A stretch of DNA of 64,000 nucleotides from Aureivirga sp. CE67 (lineage in GTDB: Bacteria > Bacteroidota > Bacteroidia > Flavobacteriales > Flavobacteriaceae). Each line of letters begins with the position of its first letter. Position 1 is the stretch's first letter. The DNA lies in NCBI RefSeq assembly GCF_015767245.1, contig NZ_JADOTV010000010.1, forward strand, positions 62,001 through 126,000, read 5' to 3'. The notes under the pieces were generated by a model. The model was not told where the DNA came from. It ran no database searches and was given only the letters and a program-made list of their open reading frames with translations. Both the position numbers and the translations under genes were made by a program. This document shows positions 1 through 10,700 of this stretch, in pieces.

Positions 1-3000
1 AACAGATAAATTAGGCTTTACGCATATTAATTTTGAAGAGTATTACAAAGGAGTTAAGGTTGAAAATGGAATTTTAATGGTACATCTAAAAGCAGGTTAT
101 GTTAATTCTATTAATGGTCAAATACATGCTTTGAAAGATGTTTCTTCTTCTTTAAAAGTTTCAAAAAGAAAAGCTTTAGAATTAGCGAAATCAAAACTTA
201 AAGTTTCAAAATTAATTCAAAAATACCCTGTAGAAACAATATATTTAAGAGTTAAACATAAAGATTCTTTTAATTTTAAGTTAGCACAAAAAGTTAGAAT
301 TGATTCAAATGAACCATTTGAAATGTGTCATTTGTATTTAGATGCTAATTCAGGAGAGATTTTATCAAAAGTAAATTTATTTTATAATGAAGATACTTCA
401 GGTACTGCAGATATTTTATATGGAGGAGTTGTAGATATAACTTGCGAATCTCATAACGGATCTTATAGGTTAAGAGAATCAGTGAGAAATATTCAAACTT
501 TTGATGGAACAAATGCCGAAAATACAATAGAAATTGATGGAATTCCAAACGCAGAAGATTATGTTAGTTCAACAACGGATTGGGTAATGTCAGGAAATAA
601 TCAAACGGCATTAGACGTTCATTGGGGTATGGAAAAAACGTATGATTTCTATTTGAACGCAATGAATAGAAATAGTTATGATGATGAAGGAGGAGTAATT
701 AAGCAATATATTAACCCACCACATTATCAAGAAGCATATGGAAATACACAAAATAATGCATCTGCTTATGGAGCACCTTATAATATTATGTTATATGGTA
801 TGGGAGATGGTACTGAATTCAATCCAATAGTTGCTTTAGATGTTGCAGGTCATGAGTTTACGCATTTAGTTGTGAATAATAATGGGAATGGAGGTTTAGT
901 TTATCAAGGAGAATCAGGAGCTTTAAATGAATCTTTTGCAGATATTTTTGGTACATGTATTGAGTTCTATTCAAACATAAACCCAGATTGGCTAATTGGA
1001 GAGGATATTTATGTAGAAGATTTTACTTACATGCGTTCTTTACAAAATCCCAACTCAAAAGATCATCCAGATACATATGATGGAAATTATTGGATTAACC
1101 CTAATGATTCCTTTGATTATGGAGGAGTTCATATAAATAGTTCTGTACAAAATTTTTGGTTTTATTTGTTAAGTGAAGGAGGAAGTGGAGTAAATGATAA
1201 AGGAGATAGTTATTCTGTAACAGGTATTGGAATTGAAGATGCTAGAAGTATTGCATATAGAAACTTAATTACTTATTTATCTCCAACAGCATCTTTTTAT
1301 GAAGCTTTTCAGGGTTCACTTCAAGCAACAGACGATTTATTTGGAGAAGATTCACAACAATATCAATCTGTAGAAGATGCTTGGTTTGCCGTTGGAATTT
1401 ATCAAGGAATGGATTTACCTTGTACTGAGGAAACAGTTTTAACAGATTATGCAGGTACTTTTTCAGATGGTCAAGATTTATATTATAATAATACAAATTG
1501 TACTTGGTTAATAAAGCCAATCTATGCTAACCAAATTAAATTAACATTTACAGAATTTCAAACAGAATATGACTATGATTTTGTATATGTTTATGATGGA
1601 GGAAGTACAAATGCACCATTGTTAGGAAAGTTTTCTGGTTACACTATACCAGATGAAATTATAACATCAGAAGGTGTTGATCAAATGTTAGTCGTATTTA
1701 CATCAGACTATACAGGGAATTTTAATGGATTTGAAGCTTCTTATGAAACAATAACAAATTTATGTGATGGCTTTATTGAGTTAAATGAAAATTCAGGTAT
1801 CATTTCAGAAGGTTCCTCAATGAATGATTATCAAAATAATTCAAATTGTTCATGGTTGATTAACCCATTATCAGCAACTAAAATCTATTTAGATTTTTTA
1901 GAATTTAATATACAGAATGATGATTTTGTAAAAGTTTATGACGGAGAAGATAATTCAGCTCCTTTACTAGGGGAATTTACAGGAGATGTTATTCCAAATC
2001 AAATTATTTCTACGAACGAAGAAGGAAAAATGTATATAGAATTCTTTTCAAATAATGAGAATACTTCAGATGGATGGACAGCAAGTTATGAAATTGAGTA
2101 TGAATATTGTGACGGTTTTGTAGAATTTACGCAAAATTCAGGTACTTTTTCAGATGGTAGTAATGATGGAAATTATCAAAACAATTCAAATTGTTCATGG
2201 TTAATAAACCCAAGCAATACTTACGAAACAACTTTATCTTTTCAAGAATTTAATTTATTTATTGGAGATCATCTATATGTATATGATGGAGAAGATGAGA
2301 ATGCTCCACTTTTGGTAGAATTAACAGGTAATAATATTCCTAATGATATTGTAACTGTCAGTAGTCTTGGTAAAATGTTTGTGAAATTTACTTCAGATCA
2401 GTTTTTCCCCTCAAGTGGATGGACAGCTTCTTATACAACGAAAAATGCTGAATCTTGTGATGGATTAAAAGTTTTAACACAAGAGGAAGGTGTTATTTAT
2501 GATGGAGTTATAGATGAAAATTACCCTAATAATAATAGTTGTTCTTGGCTAATTGATGTTGAAGATGCTGCTCAGATATTTTTAGATTTTACATTTTTTG
2601 ATTTAGCTTCAGGAGATTATGTGAGAATTTACGATGGGGATAATTCTTCAGCACCTTTATTAGCAGAATATACAGAAAATAGTACTCCTGTCGATATTCA
2701 AACTACTTTTGGTAATAGCAAGATGTTCATAGAATTTTTAACAGATGATATGTCATCAGCTGAAGGTTGGCTTGCAGAGTATAGTGTAGGATATGAATAT
2801 TGTAGTGGTTTTACAGAATTGGCTAGTCAAGGTTATATTACAGATGGAAGTGGTTATGATGCTAATTATCAAAATTCTGCTGATTGTTCTTGGTTAATTG
2901 ATTCATCTAGTGCAAATTCCATAAGGTTTTATCCATATCAACTTGATTTAGCAGAAAATGATTTTATCAGAATTTATAATGGTGAAGATGACACAGCGGA

Positions 3001-6000
3001 ATTATTAAAAGAGTACTCTCATACTAATGGTGGAATATATGAAACACCTTTAGGCGTGAATAAAGTCTTTATTAAATTTACTTCTGATGAATTTGGTTCT
3101 GATGAAGGCTTTAAGTTAAAATATGAGCCTAATTATAAACCTTGTCATGGTTTTACTGAATTGACAGATCCATCAGGTGTGTTTACAGACGGAAGTAATG
3201 AGGAGGATTATTCTAATAATACTTATTGTAAATGGCATATTAAACCAGAAAATGCCGTTCAAATTACTATTAACTTTACTGAATTTAACATTGAGAATGA
3301 CTATGATTTTGTTAGAATTTATAAAAGTACAGAAGAATCAAATCAAAATATAATTGGGACCTATACAGGTAACGAACTTCCTGAAGAATTAACAACACCT
3401 TTAGGTGTTGGTGAAATGTTAATAAAATTTTCTACAGATGATTCGTATACTTATGATGGTTGGGAAATAAACTACACAAGTATAATTCAAGAACCTTGTG
3501 AAGGTTTTGTAGAATTAAATGCAGAAGAAGGAATATTATATGATGGAAGTGGTATTTATGAATATGAAAATAATTCAGAATGTTCTTGGTTAATAAATGT
3601 AGAAGGCGCTGCTCAAATTCTTTTAAATTTCACTGAATTCAATCTTGAAAATGATGATTATTTAAGGATTTATGATGGGGAGGATGAAACATCTCCTTTA
3701 TTAGGTGAATATACAGGTGCAACAATACCTTCTGAAATACAAACAACTTATGGAAATAATAAAATGTTCGTAACATTTGAATCAAATGAAATAAATTCAA
3801 ATTCTGGTTGGTGGGCAAATTATAAAGCAGGTTTTGAATACTGTAATGACTTTACACTTTTAGTTGAAGATAGTGGTGAAATAACTGATGGAAGTGGACC
3901 TAATTTTAACTATCAGAATTTAGCAAATTGTTCTTGGTTGATCAATCCTATAGATGCTGAGAAAATTAGACTAAGAATAGGAAGTTTTACTTTAGCAGAA
4001 AACGATTACATTAGAATTTATGATGGAGAAGATGAAACAGCACCTTTACTTTGTGAATTTTCTCAAAATGTACCAGTTGGTGATTACTTTCATTCTTCTT
4101 TAGGTAATAATAAAGTACTGGTTAAATTTTCGTCAGATGAGGCAATTACAACAAGTGGATGGAATATTACCTATAATTCAACAATTACCAATTGTAATGG
4201 ATTTAAAGAATTGACAAGTGATTTTGGTGTTTTTTCTGATGGAAGTGGTGATGATAATTATCAAAATTATTCTGGTTGTACATGGTTAATCTCTCCAGAA
4301 GATGCTTTACAAATAAGTTTAAATTTTACAGAATTCTCAATAAATCCTGTTAATGATCATATTAAAATTTACGATGGGCCTTATATAACTTCACCTTTAT
4401 TAGGAGAGTTTTCAGGTTATGATATTCCAGAAGAAATTAAGACATCCTTTGGAGTTGGTCAAATGTTAGTTAAGTTTCATTCAGATTATTCAGGGACTTC
4501 TTCTGGGTGGAGAGCTGAATATACAAGTATTATTGAAGAATATTGTTCTGGATTAACAGAATTGAATGAAGAAATAGGATATTTATATGATGGAAGTATA
4601 GACGAGGATTATTTAAATAATTCTAACTGTTCATGGTTAATTAATGTTGAAAATGCAGCTCAAATATTTTTAAATTTCACAGAATTAGATGTTGTTGAAA
4701 ATGATTTTATAAGGGTTTATGATGGGCCTAATACAACATCACCTTTATTAGGAGAGTTTACAGGAAATAATATTCCAGATGAGGTGCAATCTTCTTATGG
4801 TAATAATCAAATGTATGTAGAGTTTATTGCTGATGGTAACGAAACAGCTTCAGGTTGGCTTGCAAGTTATTATGTAGGATATGAATATTGTAATGAAGAA
4901 GTATATTTAACAGAAGAAACAGGCACATTTTCTGATGGAAGTGGTGATGATAATTATCAAAATGAGGCGACTTGTTCTTGGCATATTTTTGTTGATGACT
5001 CTGATATTAATGGTTTATGGTTAACTTTTTCAGAAGTAAACCTTTCTATTAATGATTATATTAAAGTGTATGATGGAGAAAATAATACAGCTCCTTTAAT
5101 TGCTGAAATAACTGGAAATGAAATTCCGGATGCTTTAAAAACAACTATAGGGAATAAACATTTATTTGTGGAGTTTATATCAGATGAAAGTGGAGTTAGT
5201 TCTGGTTGGGAAGCAAGTTATGAAACTTATACAAGCTATTGTTCTGATCTTACAGTATTAGATGAGATTTCTGGAACTTTTTCTGATGGAAGTGAAGAAT
5301 ATAATTACCAACCTAATACTAATTGTCAATGGCTTATAAGCCCAGAAAATGCAAATAGAATATTTCTTAATTTTACTCATATTGATCTTAATACAAATGA
5401 TGTAGTTAAAGTATATGATGGAAATACTACATCAGCTCCTGAAATAGGATCATTTTCAATACAGGCAATTCCTGAAGAAATTTCAACTAGTTTTGGTGTT
5501 GGAGAAATGCTAGTTGTTTTTGATACATTTGATTTTGATGGTTATGAAGAACTTTCAGGTTGGGAAGTGGTATATACTTCTGAAATATTGGAGCCTTGTG
5601 ATGGGATGACAGTTTTAAATGAAAAAACAGGGTATTTATATGATAGTGATTTAGATGAAAATTATTTGAATAACTCTAATTGTTCTTGGTTAATAGATGT
5701 AGAAGAGGCTGCACAAATATTTTTAGAATTTGAAGAGTTTAATTTATCAAATACTGATTATGTTAGAGTTTATGATGGTGCAGATGATTCGGCACCACTT
5801 TTAGGTGAATTTACTGGAAACAGTATTCCAGAGAATCTTCAATCTTCTTTTGGTAATAATAAATTGTTTGTAACTTTTATTTCAGATAATTCAATTACAG
5901 AAAGCGGTTGGTATGCTAGTTATTATATAGGATATGAATATTGTGAAGGTTTGACAGTTTTGACTGATGAATATGGTAACTTTACAGATGGAAGTGAGGA

Positions 6001-7255
6001 AGAGCAATATCAAAATTCAGCAAATTGTTCTTGGTTAATTGACGTACCGGAAGCTTCAAGTATAAAAATGAGTACTTCTAATTTTAAATTAGCAGAAAAT
6101 GATGTGATTAGAATTTATGATGGTGAAAATGATCAAGCGCCTTTGTTAAAAGAAATAAGTCATGAAGATATGAATGTTTTTATTAGTGTTGAAACTTCAT
6201 TTTTAACAAATAAAATGTATATACATTTTGAATCAGATGAGATTGGAAGAGAAAATGGCTGGACAATAAATTATCATTCAAAATATGATTTTTGTGAAGA
6301 AAACATTTTATTAACTGAACTTTCGGGAACTATAAATGATAATAGTGGAGATGAATTGTATAACCCTAATACTAGTTGTTCTTGGCTTATTGATCCGGAA
6401 GAAGATGTAAATCAAATATATCTTACATTTACAGAATTTGATATAGCATGGTGGGATTATGTAAAGGTTTATGATGGTCCAGATATTAATGCAGATTTAC
6501 TAGGTGAGTTTACTGGGGATAATTTTCCTGAGCAAATAAAAACATCTCAAGGTGTAGGACAAATGTTTATTGTTTTTGAGACTAATGATTTTAATAATAA
6601 GGAAGGATGGGAAGCAGAATATACATCTGTATTAAGTACACAAGAACAGTATTGTATAGAATTAACCGAATTAACTTCTGACGAAGGACAAATTGACGAT
6701 GGAAGTGAGCAATTTGATTATGTTTCTAATACTTATTGTTCTTGGCTAATAGCCCCTGTAAATAAAGATATAACAACATTAACCTTTACAGAATTTGAAA
6801 CAGAATCAAACTATGATTATGTTAAAATTTATGATGGTGTAGATGCATCAGCACCTTTATTAGATTCATTCAGTGGTTCTTATGCTGAAGGATATACAGT
6901 ATCTACTAACAATACTGAAGGAATAATGTTTATTGAATTTATAACTAATGATGAAGTGAATTTTGGAGGTTGGTCAGCTACTTATAACACCACAATTGGT
7001 ACAGAAGAATATGAATTAGCTAATTTAATTTCAATATATCCAAATCCTACAGATGGGATGTTATTTATATATTCAAAATTAAATTATGAAGTTGAGTTTA
7101 AAATACTGGATATATTAGGTAAAGTTGTTTATGATTCGAATATCTTATTAAAAGGAGAAAACACAATAGATTTGAGTTACTTATCTAAAGGAATTTATAA
7201 TATTGAATTTTGTTCGAATTCTGACTGTTCATTAAAAAAAATAGTCTTAAAATAG
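1..7255 (+). CDS. Giant secreted M4 metalloprotease with 16 CUB-like domains and T9SS type A tail (5' end outside window)
   Basis: The frame is open from base 2, so the gene begins left of the window; alignment with the paralogue at 7712 indicates that about 102 N-terminal residues (signal peptide and start of the propeptide) are missing. The visible protein starts in an FTP-like propeptide. The M4 peptidase domain follows, with the zinc motif HEFTH at 851-865, the third ligand in NESFADIFG at about 926, and GGVHINSS near 1124. From 1421 to about 6998 there are 16 CUB-like domains of about 115 residues, each with two cysteines and a conserved VYDGED core. The last 80 or so residues are a T9SS type A sorting domain (YPNPTDG, then LSKGIYNIEF). 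Known for such families: extracellular, zinc-dependent protein degradation after T9SS export. The substrate is unknown; the CUB array presumably binds protein or polysaccharide or spaces the enzyme from the cell. Confidence 0.93.
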   Translation, partial: TDKLGFTHINFEEYYKGVKVENGILMVHLKAGYVNSINGQIHALKDVSSSLKVSKRKALELAKSKLKVSKLIQKYPVETIYLRVKHKDSFNFKLAQKVRIDSNEPFEMCHLYLDANSGEILSKVNLFYNEDTSGTADILYGGVVDITCESHNGSYRLRESVRNIQTFDGTNAENTIEIDGIPNAEDYVSSTTDWVMSGNNQTALDVHWGMEKTYDFYLNAMNRNSYDDEGGVIKQYINPPHYQEAYGNTQNNASAYGAPYNIMLYGMGDGTEFNPIVALDVAGHEFTHLVVNNNGNGGLVYQGESGALNESFADIFGTCIEFYSNINPDWLIGEDIYVEDFTYMRSLQNPNSKDHPDTYDGNYWINPNDSFDYGGVHINSSVQNFWFYLLSEGGSGVNDKGDSYSVTGIGIEDARSIAYRNLITYLSPTASFYEAFQGSLQATDDLFGEDSQQYQSVEDAWFAVGIYQGMDLPCTEETVLTDYAGTFSDGQDLYYNNTNCTWLIKPIYANQIKLTFTEFQTEYDYDFVYVYDGGSTNAPLLGKFSGYTIPDEIITSEGVDQMLVVFTSDYTGNFNGFEASYETITNLCDGFIELNENSGIISEGSSMNDYQNNSNCSWLINPLSATKIYLDFLEFNIQNDDFVKVYDGEDNSAPLLGEFTGDVIPNQIISTNEEGKMYIEFFSNNENTSDGWTASYEIEYEYCDGFVEFTQNSGTFSDGSNDGNYQNNSNCSWLINPSNTYETTLSFQEFNLFIGDHLYVYDGEDENAPLLVELTGNNIPNDIVTVSSLGKMFVKFTSDQFFPSSGWTASYTTKNAESCDGLKVLTQEEGVIYDGVIDENYPNNNSCSWLIDVEDAAQIFLDFTFFDLASGDYVRIYDGDNSSAPLLAEYTENSTPVDIQTTFGNSKMFIEFLTDDMSSAEGWLAEYSVGYEYCSGFTELASQGYITDGSGYDANYQNSADCSWLIDSSSANSIRFYPYQLDLAENDFIRIYNGEDDTAELLKEYSHTNGGIYETPLGVNKVFIKFTSDEFGSDEGFKLKYEPNYKPCHGFTELTDPSGVFTDGSNEEDYSNNTYCKWHIKPENAVQITINFTEFNIENDYDFVRIYKSTEESNQNIIGTYTGNELPEELTTPLGVGEMLIKFSTDDSYTYDGWEINYTSIIQEPCEGFVELNAEEGILYDGSGIYEYENNSECSWLINVEGAAQILLNFTEFNLENDDYLRIYDGEDETSPLLGEYTGATIPSEIQTTYGNNKMFVTFESNEINSNSGWWANYKAGFEYCNDFTLLVEDSGEITDGSGPNFNYQNLANCSWLINPIDAEKIRLRIGSFTLAENDYIRIYDGEDETAPLLCEFSQNVPVGDYFHSSLGNNKVLVKFSSDEAITTSGWNITYNSTITNCNGFKELTSDFGVFSDGSGDDNYQNYSGCTWLISPEDALQISLNFTEFSINPVNDHIKIYDGPYITSPLLGEFSGYDIPEEIKTSFGVGQMLVKFHSDYSGTSSGWRAEYTSIIEEYCSGLTELNEEIGYLYDGSIDEDYLNNSNCSWLINVENAAQIFLNFTELDVVENDFIRVYDGPNTTSPLLGEFTGNNIPDEVQSSYGNNQMYVEFIADGNETASGWLASYYVGYEYCNEEVYLTEETGTFSDGSGDDNYQNEATCSWHIFVDDSDINGLWLTFSEVNLSINDYIKVYDGENNTAPLIAEITGNEIPDALKTTIGNKHLFVEFISDESGVSSGWEASYETYTSYCSDLTVLDEISGTFSDGSEEYNYQPNTNCQWLISPENANRIFLNFTHIDLNTNDVVKVYDGNTTSAPEIGSFSIQAIPEEISTSFGVGEMLVVFDTFDFDGYEELSGWEVVYTSEILEPCDGMTVLNEKTGYLYDSDLDENYLNNSNCSWLIDVEEAAQIFLEFEEFNLSNTDYVRVYDGADDSAPLLGEFTGNSIPENLQSSFGNNKLFVTFISDNSITESGWYASYYIGYEYCEGLTVLTDEYGNFTDGSEEEQYQNSANCSWLIDVPEASSIKMSTSNFKLAENDVIRIYDGENDQAPLLKEISHEDMNVFISVETSFLTNKMYIHFESDEIGRENGWTINYHSKYDFCEENILLTELSGTINDNSGDELYNPNTSCSWLIDPEEDVNQIYLTFTEFDIAWWDYVKVYDGPDINADLLGEFTGDNFPEQIKTSQGVGQMFIVFETNDFNNKEGWEAEYTSVLSTQEQYCIELTELTSDEGQIDDGSEQFDYVSNTYCSWLIAPVNKDITTLTFTEFETESNYDYVKIYDGVDASAPLLDSFSGSYAEGYTVSTNNTEGIMFIEFITNDEVNFGGWSATYNTTIGTEEYELANLISIYPNPTDGMLFIYSKLNYEVEFKILDILGKVVYDSNILLKGENTIDLSYLSKGIYNIEFCSNSDCSLKKIVLK
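1421..6998 (+). repeat. 16 tandem CUB-like domain repeats (upstream protease)
   Basis: Sixteen coding repeats of roughly 345-355 bp. Each begins with a cysteine, then an acidic DGS turn, a second cysteine in SNCSWLIN, a VYDGED core, a GNNKMF or GVGEML strand and a GW.A.Y end. Three subtypes alternate: one with GVGEML, one with LYDG plus GNNKMF, and one with YQN.A.CSWLI. The first cysteine of the GVGEML type falls at 3143, 4193, 5240 and 6293, giving triplet periods of 1050, 1047 and 1053 bp. Confidence 0.85.
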
Positions 7256-7274
7256 AATAAATTTTATATAATTT

Positions 7275-7312
7275 AAAAAAATCCTATATTAATTTTTATA
7301 TAGGATTTTTTA
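7275..7312 (+). terminator. Rho-independent terminator after the first protease
   Basis: The arms ATCCTATAT and ATATAGGAT are separated by a short T-rich loop and followed by a T run. It lies 20 bases after the stop codon and separates the two protease genes into independent transcripts. Confidence 0.75.
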
Positions 7313-7332
7313 AATTAGCTATAGAAAGCTAC

Positions 7333-7506
7333 GTGATTTTTAAACTAATAAGAAAAAAAATTGATTTATTTTCTAATTTTAACTCTACTCAAAACATAAT
7401 CTTAAAAAAGAATCGATTTGTAATTGGAACTTTGATTTTTATTTTACAGATTCCTATAATGATTTTTGTAATGCTTTTGTTTTTGTTTAAAAAGAGAAAA
7501 GGTTAG
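7333..7506 (+). other. Possible small membrane peptide or gene remnant in the 456-bp gap
   Basis: The gap between the two proteases contains an open frame that could start at a GTG (7333) and ends at TAG (7504-7506), about 57 codons. Its second half encodes one strongly hydrophobic helix beginning near GTLIFILQIP and ending in the basic tail KKRKG. No ATG precedes the helix and no ribosome-binding site was seen. It may be the tail of a decayed membrane-protein gene, a small membrane peptide, or chance in A+T-rich DNA. The rest of the gap shows only the terminator at its left end and the promoter-like box at 7669. Confidence 0.2.
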
Positions 7507-7668
7507 AAGAAATTACTTTCATTTGATAGCTATATTTAAGATTATTCTTTTTGATTTTAATTGATTCTGATTGTTGATAATTTATTATGTTATTTAGTAT
7601 TTATGATTCTATTTACTATAATAGTTAAAAAGTTAACATTCATTTAATATTATCGATAAAGGTGTTAA

Positions 7669-7676
7669 TATCTTTG
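7669..7676 (+). promoter_or_regulatory. Candidate Bacteroidota -7 box for the second protease
   Basis: TATCTTTG matches the TAnnTTTG consensus 36 bases before the ATG at 7712. No TTG -33 element is visible at 17-23 bases upstream, so this rests on the -7 match alone. Confidence 0.35.
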
Positions 7677-7711
7677 TTTTTAGAAAAAGTAACTCATCAA
7701 AAAACAAAAAG

Positions 7712-10700
7712 ATGCAAAACACAAAAAAATTGCTTTTTGTCCTTTTATGTTTACCGATTTTATTTTATGGTCAAAGGAAACAGTCAAATAATTCCTTTGA
7801 AAATATTATCGTTCACACAAAAGGCGGAAGCTTCAACAAAAAATTAAAAAAAGAAAAAATTAAATTAAATCAACTGTTGAGTACAGTTAACGACTGGTTT
7901 AATTTAAATGATGATTATTCATTTCAACAAATTTCGAGTAAAACAGATAAATTAGGTTTTACGCATATTAACTTTGAAGAGTACTACAAAGGAGTTAAGG
8001 TTGAAAATGGAATTTTAATGGTACATTTAAAAGCAGGTTATGTAAACTCTATTAATGGTCAAATACATGCTTTAAAAAATGTGACTTCAACATTAAAAGT
8101 TTCAAAAGGAAAAGCACTGGATTTAGCAAAATCAAAATTAAAAGTTTCAAAACTAATTCAAGAATATCCTACAGAAACTGTTTATTTAAAGATTCAAGAA
8201 AAAGATTCCTATAATTTTAAGTTAGCACAAAGAGTTAGAATTGATTCCAATGAACCATTTCAAATGTGTCATTTGTATTTAGATGCTAATTCAGGAGAGA
8301 TTTTGTCTAAAGTAAATTTATTTTATAATGAAGATACTCCAGGGACTGCTGATATTTTATATGGAGGAGTTGTGGATATTACTTGCGAATCTCATAACGG
8401 GTCTTATAGGTTGAGAGAGGCAGAGAGAAATATTCAAACTTTTGATGCAACAAATGCTGATTATACAGTTGGTATTGACGGAATTCCAAATTCAGAAGAT
8501 TATGAAAGTTCAACAACGGATTGGGTAATGTCAGGTAATGATCAAACAGCATTAGACGTTCATTGGGGAATGGAAAAAACGTATGATTTCTATCTGAATG
8601 CAATGGATAGAGATAGTTATGACGGCGAAGGAGGACTAATTAAGCAGTATATTAATCCACCACATTATCAGGCGGAACAAGGAAATACGCAAAATAACGC
8701 ATCAGCTTATGGAGCTCCTTATAATATTATGTTATATGGAATGGGAGATGGAATACAATTTAATCCTTTAGTAGCTTTAGATGTAGCAGGTCATGAGTTT
8801 ACACATTTAGTTGTAAGTAATAATGGAAATGGTGGTTTGGTATATCAAGGGGAGTCAGGTGCTCTTAATGAATCTTTTGCTGATATTTTTGGAACTTCTA
8901 TTGAGTTTTATTCTAATGTAAATCCAGATTGGCTAATAGGAGAAGATATTTATGTAGATGGAATAACTTATATGCGTTCTATGGAAAATCCTAATTCAAA
9001 AGAACATCCTGATACTTATGCTGGTAATCACTGGATTGATACAAGTTCTTCATTTGATAATGGAGGAGTACATATTAATAGCTCGGTTCAAAATCACTGG
9101 TTTTATTTATTGAGTGAGGGAGGAAGTGGAACTAATGATAACAATGATAGCTATTCAGTTACTGGAATTGGAATTGAAGATGCTAGAAGTATTGCATATA
9201 GAAATTTAATTACTTACCTATCTTCAACAGCTTCTTTTTATGAAGCATTTCAAGGATCACTTCAAGCAGCAGATGATTTATTTGGTGAAGATTCTCAACA
9301 ATATCAGTCTGTGGAAGATGCTTGGTTTGCAGTTGGTATTTATGAAGGAATGGATATTCCATGTTCTGGAACTACTGAATTAACAGATTTCTCGGGAACT
9401 TTCAATGATGGACAATCAATTTATTCAAGTGATACGTATTGTGCATGGTTAATAAATCCAGTATATGCGAATCAAGTTAAATTAACATTTACAGAATTTG
9501 AGACGGAGTCTGGTTATGATTTTGTTCGTGTTTATGATGGAAATAATACATCAGCACCATTATTAGGAGAATATTCAGGAACTAGTTTACCTGATGAAAT
9601 TACAACTTCAGTTGGTGTAGGGCAAATGTTTGTAGTTTTCACTTCAGACCCTGGTGTTAATTATAGTGGTTTTGAAGCGGAATATGAAGCGTTAAACGAA
9701 CCATGTGAAGGAAATACAATATTGACAGAAAATTCAGGTCAAGTGATGGATGGTTCAGGTCTTGATAATTATGCTGATAATTCGAATTGTACTTGGCTAA
9801 TTGAGCCAGCAGGAGCAACTCAAATTAGTCTAAATTTTTCAGAATTTGATTTAATAGATGGAGATAGCGTAAAAGTTTATGATGGAGAAGATAATACAGC
9901 TCCATTATTAGGAGAATTTTCAGGGAATGAAATTCCAAGTGAAATTGAAACAACTTTTGGTAATGGGAAAATGTATATTGAATTTACTTCAGACGCTACA
10001 AATAATGCTTTAGGATGGCATGCAAATTATGATGCAATTTTTAGTTTTTGTGAAGGAGATTCTGAGCTTAATGACTCTACAGGTACTTTTACAGATGGAA
10101 GTGGAGATGATAATTATGAAGATAATTCAAATTGTTCATGGTTAATTAATCCAGAAAATGCAATTCAAATAACTTTAAGTTTTTCAGATTTTAATACTGA
10201 AACTGGATATGATTTTGTTAGAGTTTTTGATGGAGAAGATGATTCAGCAACTCTTTTAGCAGCATTTTCAGGAAATAATATTCCTGAAAGTATTTCAACT
10301 TCTTTTGGTGTGGGAGAGATGTTTGTAAGATTTACATCAGATGGTTCCGTAAATCGTCCTGGATGGACAGCTAATTATACAAGTGTAATAAATGAGCCTT
10401 GTGATGGATTGACAGAATTAAATACAGAGACGGGTATTTTATTTGATGGATTACTAAATGAAGATTATACTAATAATTCAGATTGTTCTTGGTTAATAAA
10501 TGTAGATGATGCTGCACAAATTTTCTTAAATTTTACAGAGTTCAATTTAGAAGAAAATGATTATGTAAAAGTTTATGATGGAGAAAATGAATCAGCGACT
10601 CTTTTAGGTGAATATACAGGGAGTACTTTACCTGCTGAGGTTTATACAACTTTCGGAAACAATAAGATGTTTGTGGAATTTACATCTGATGATTCAGAAG

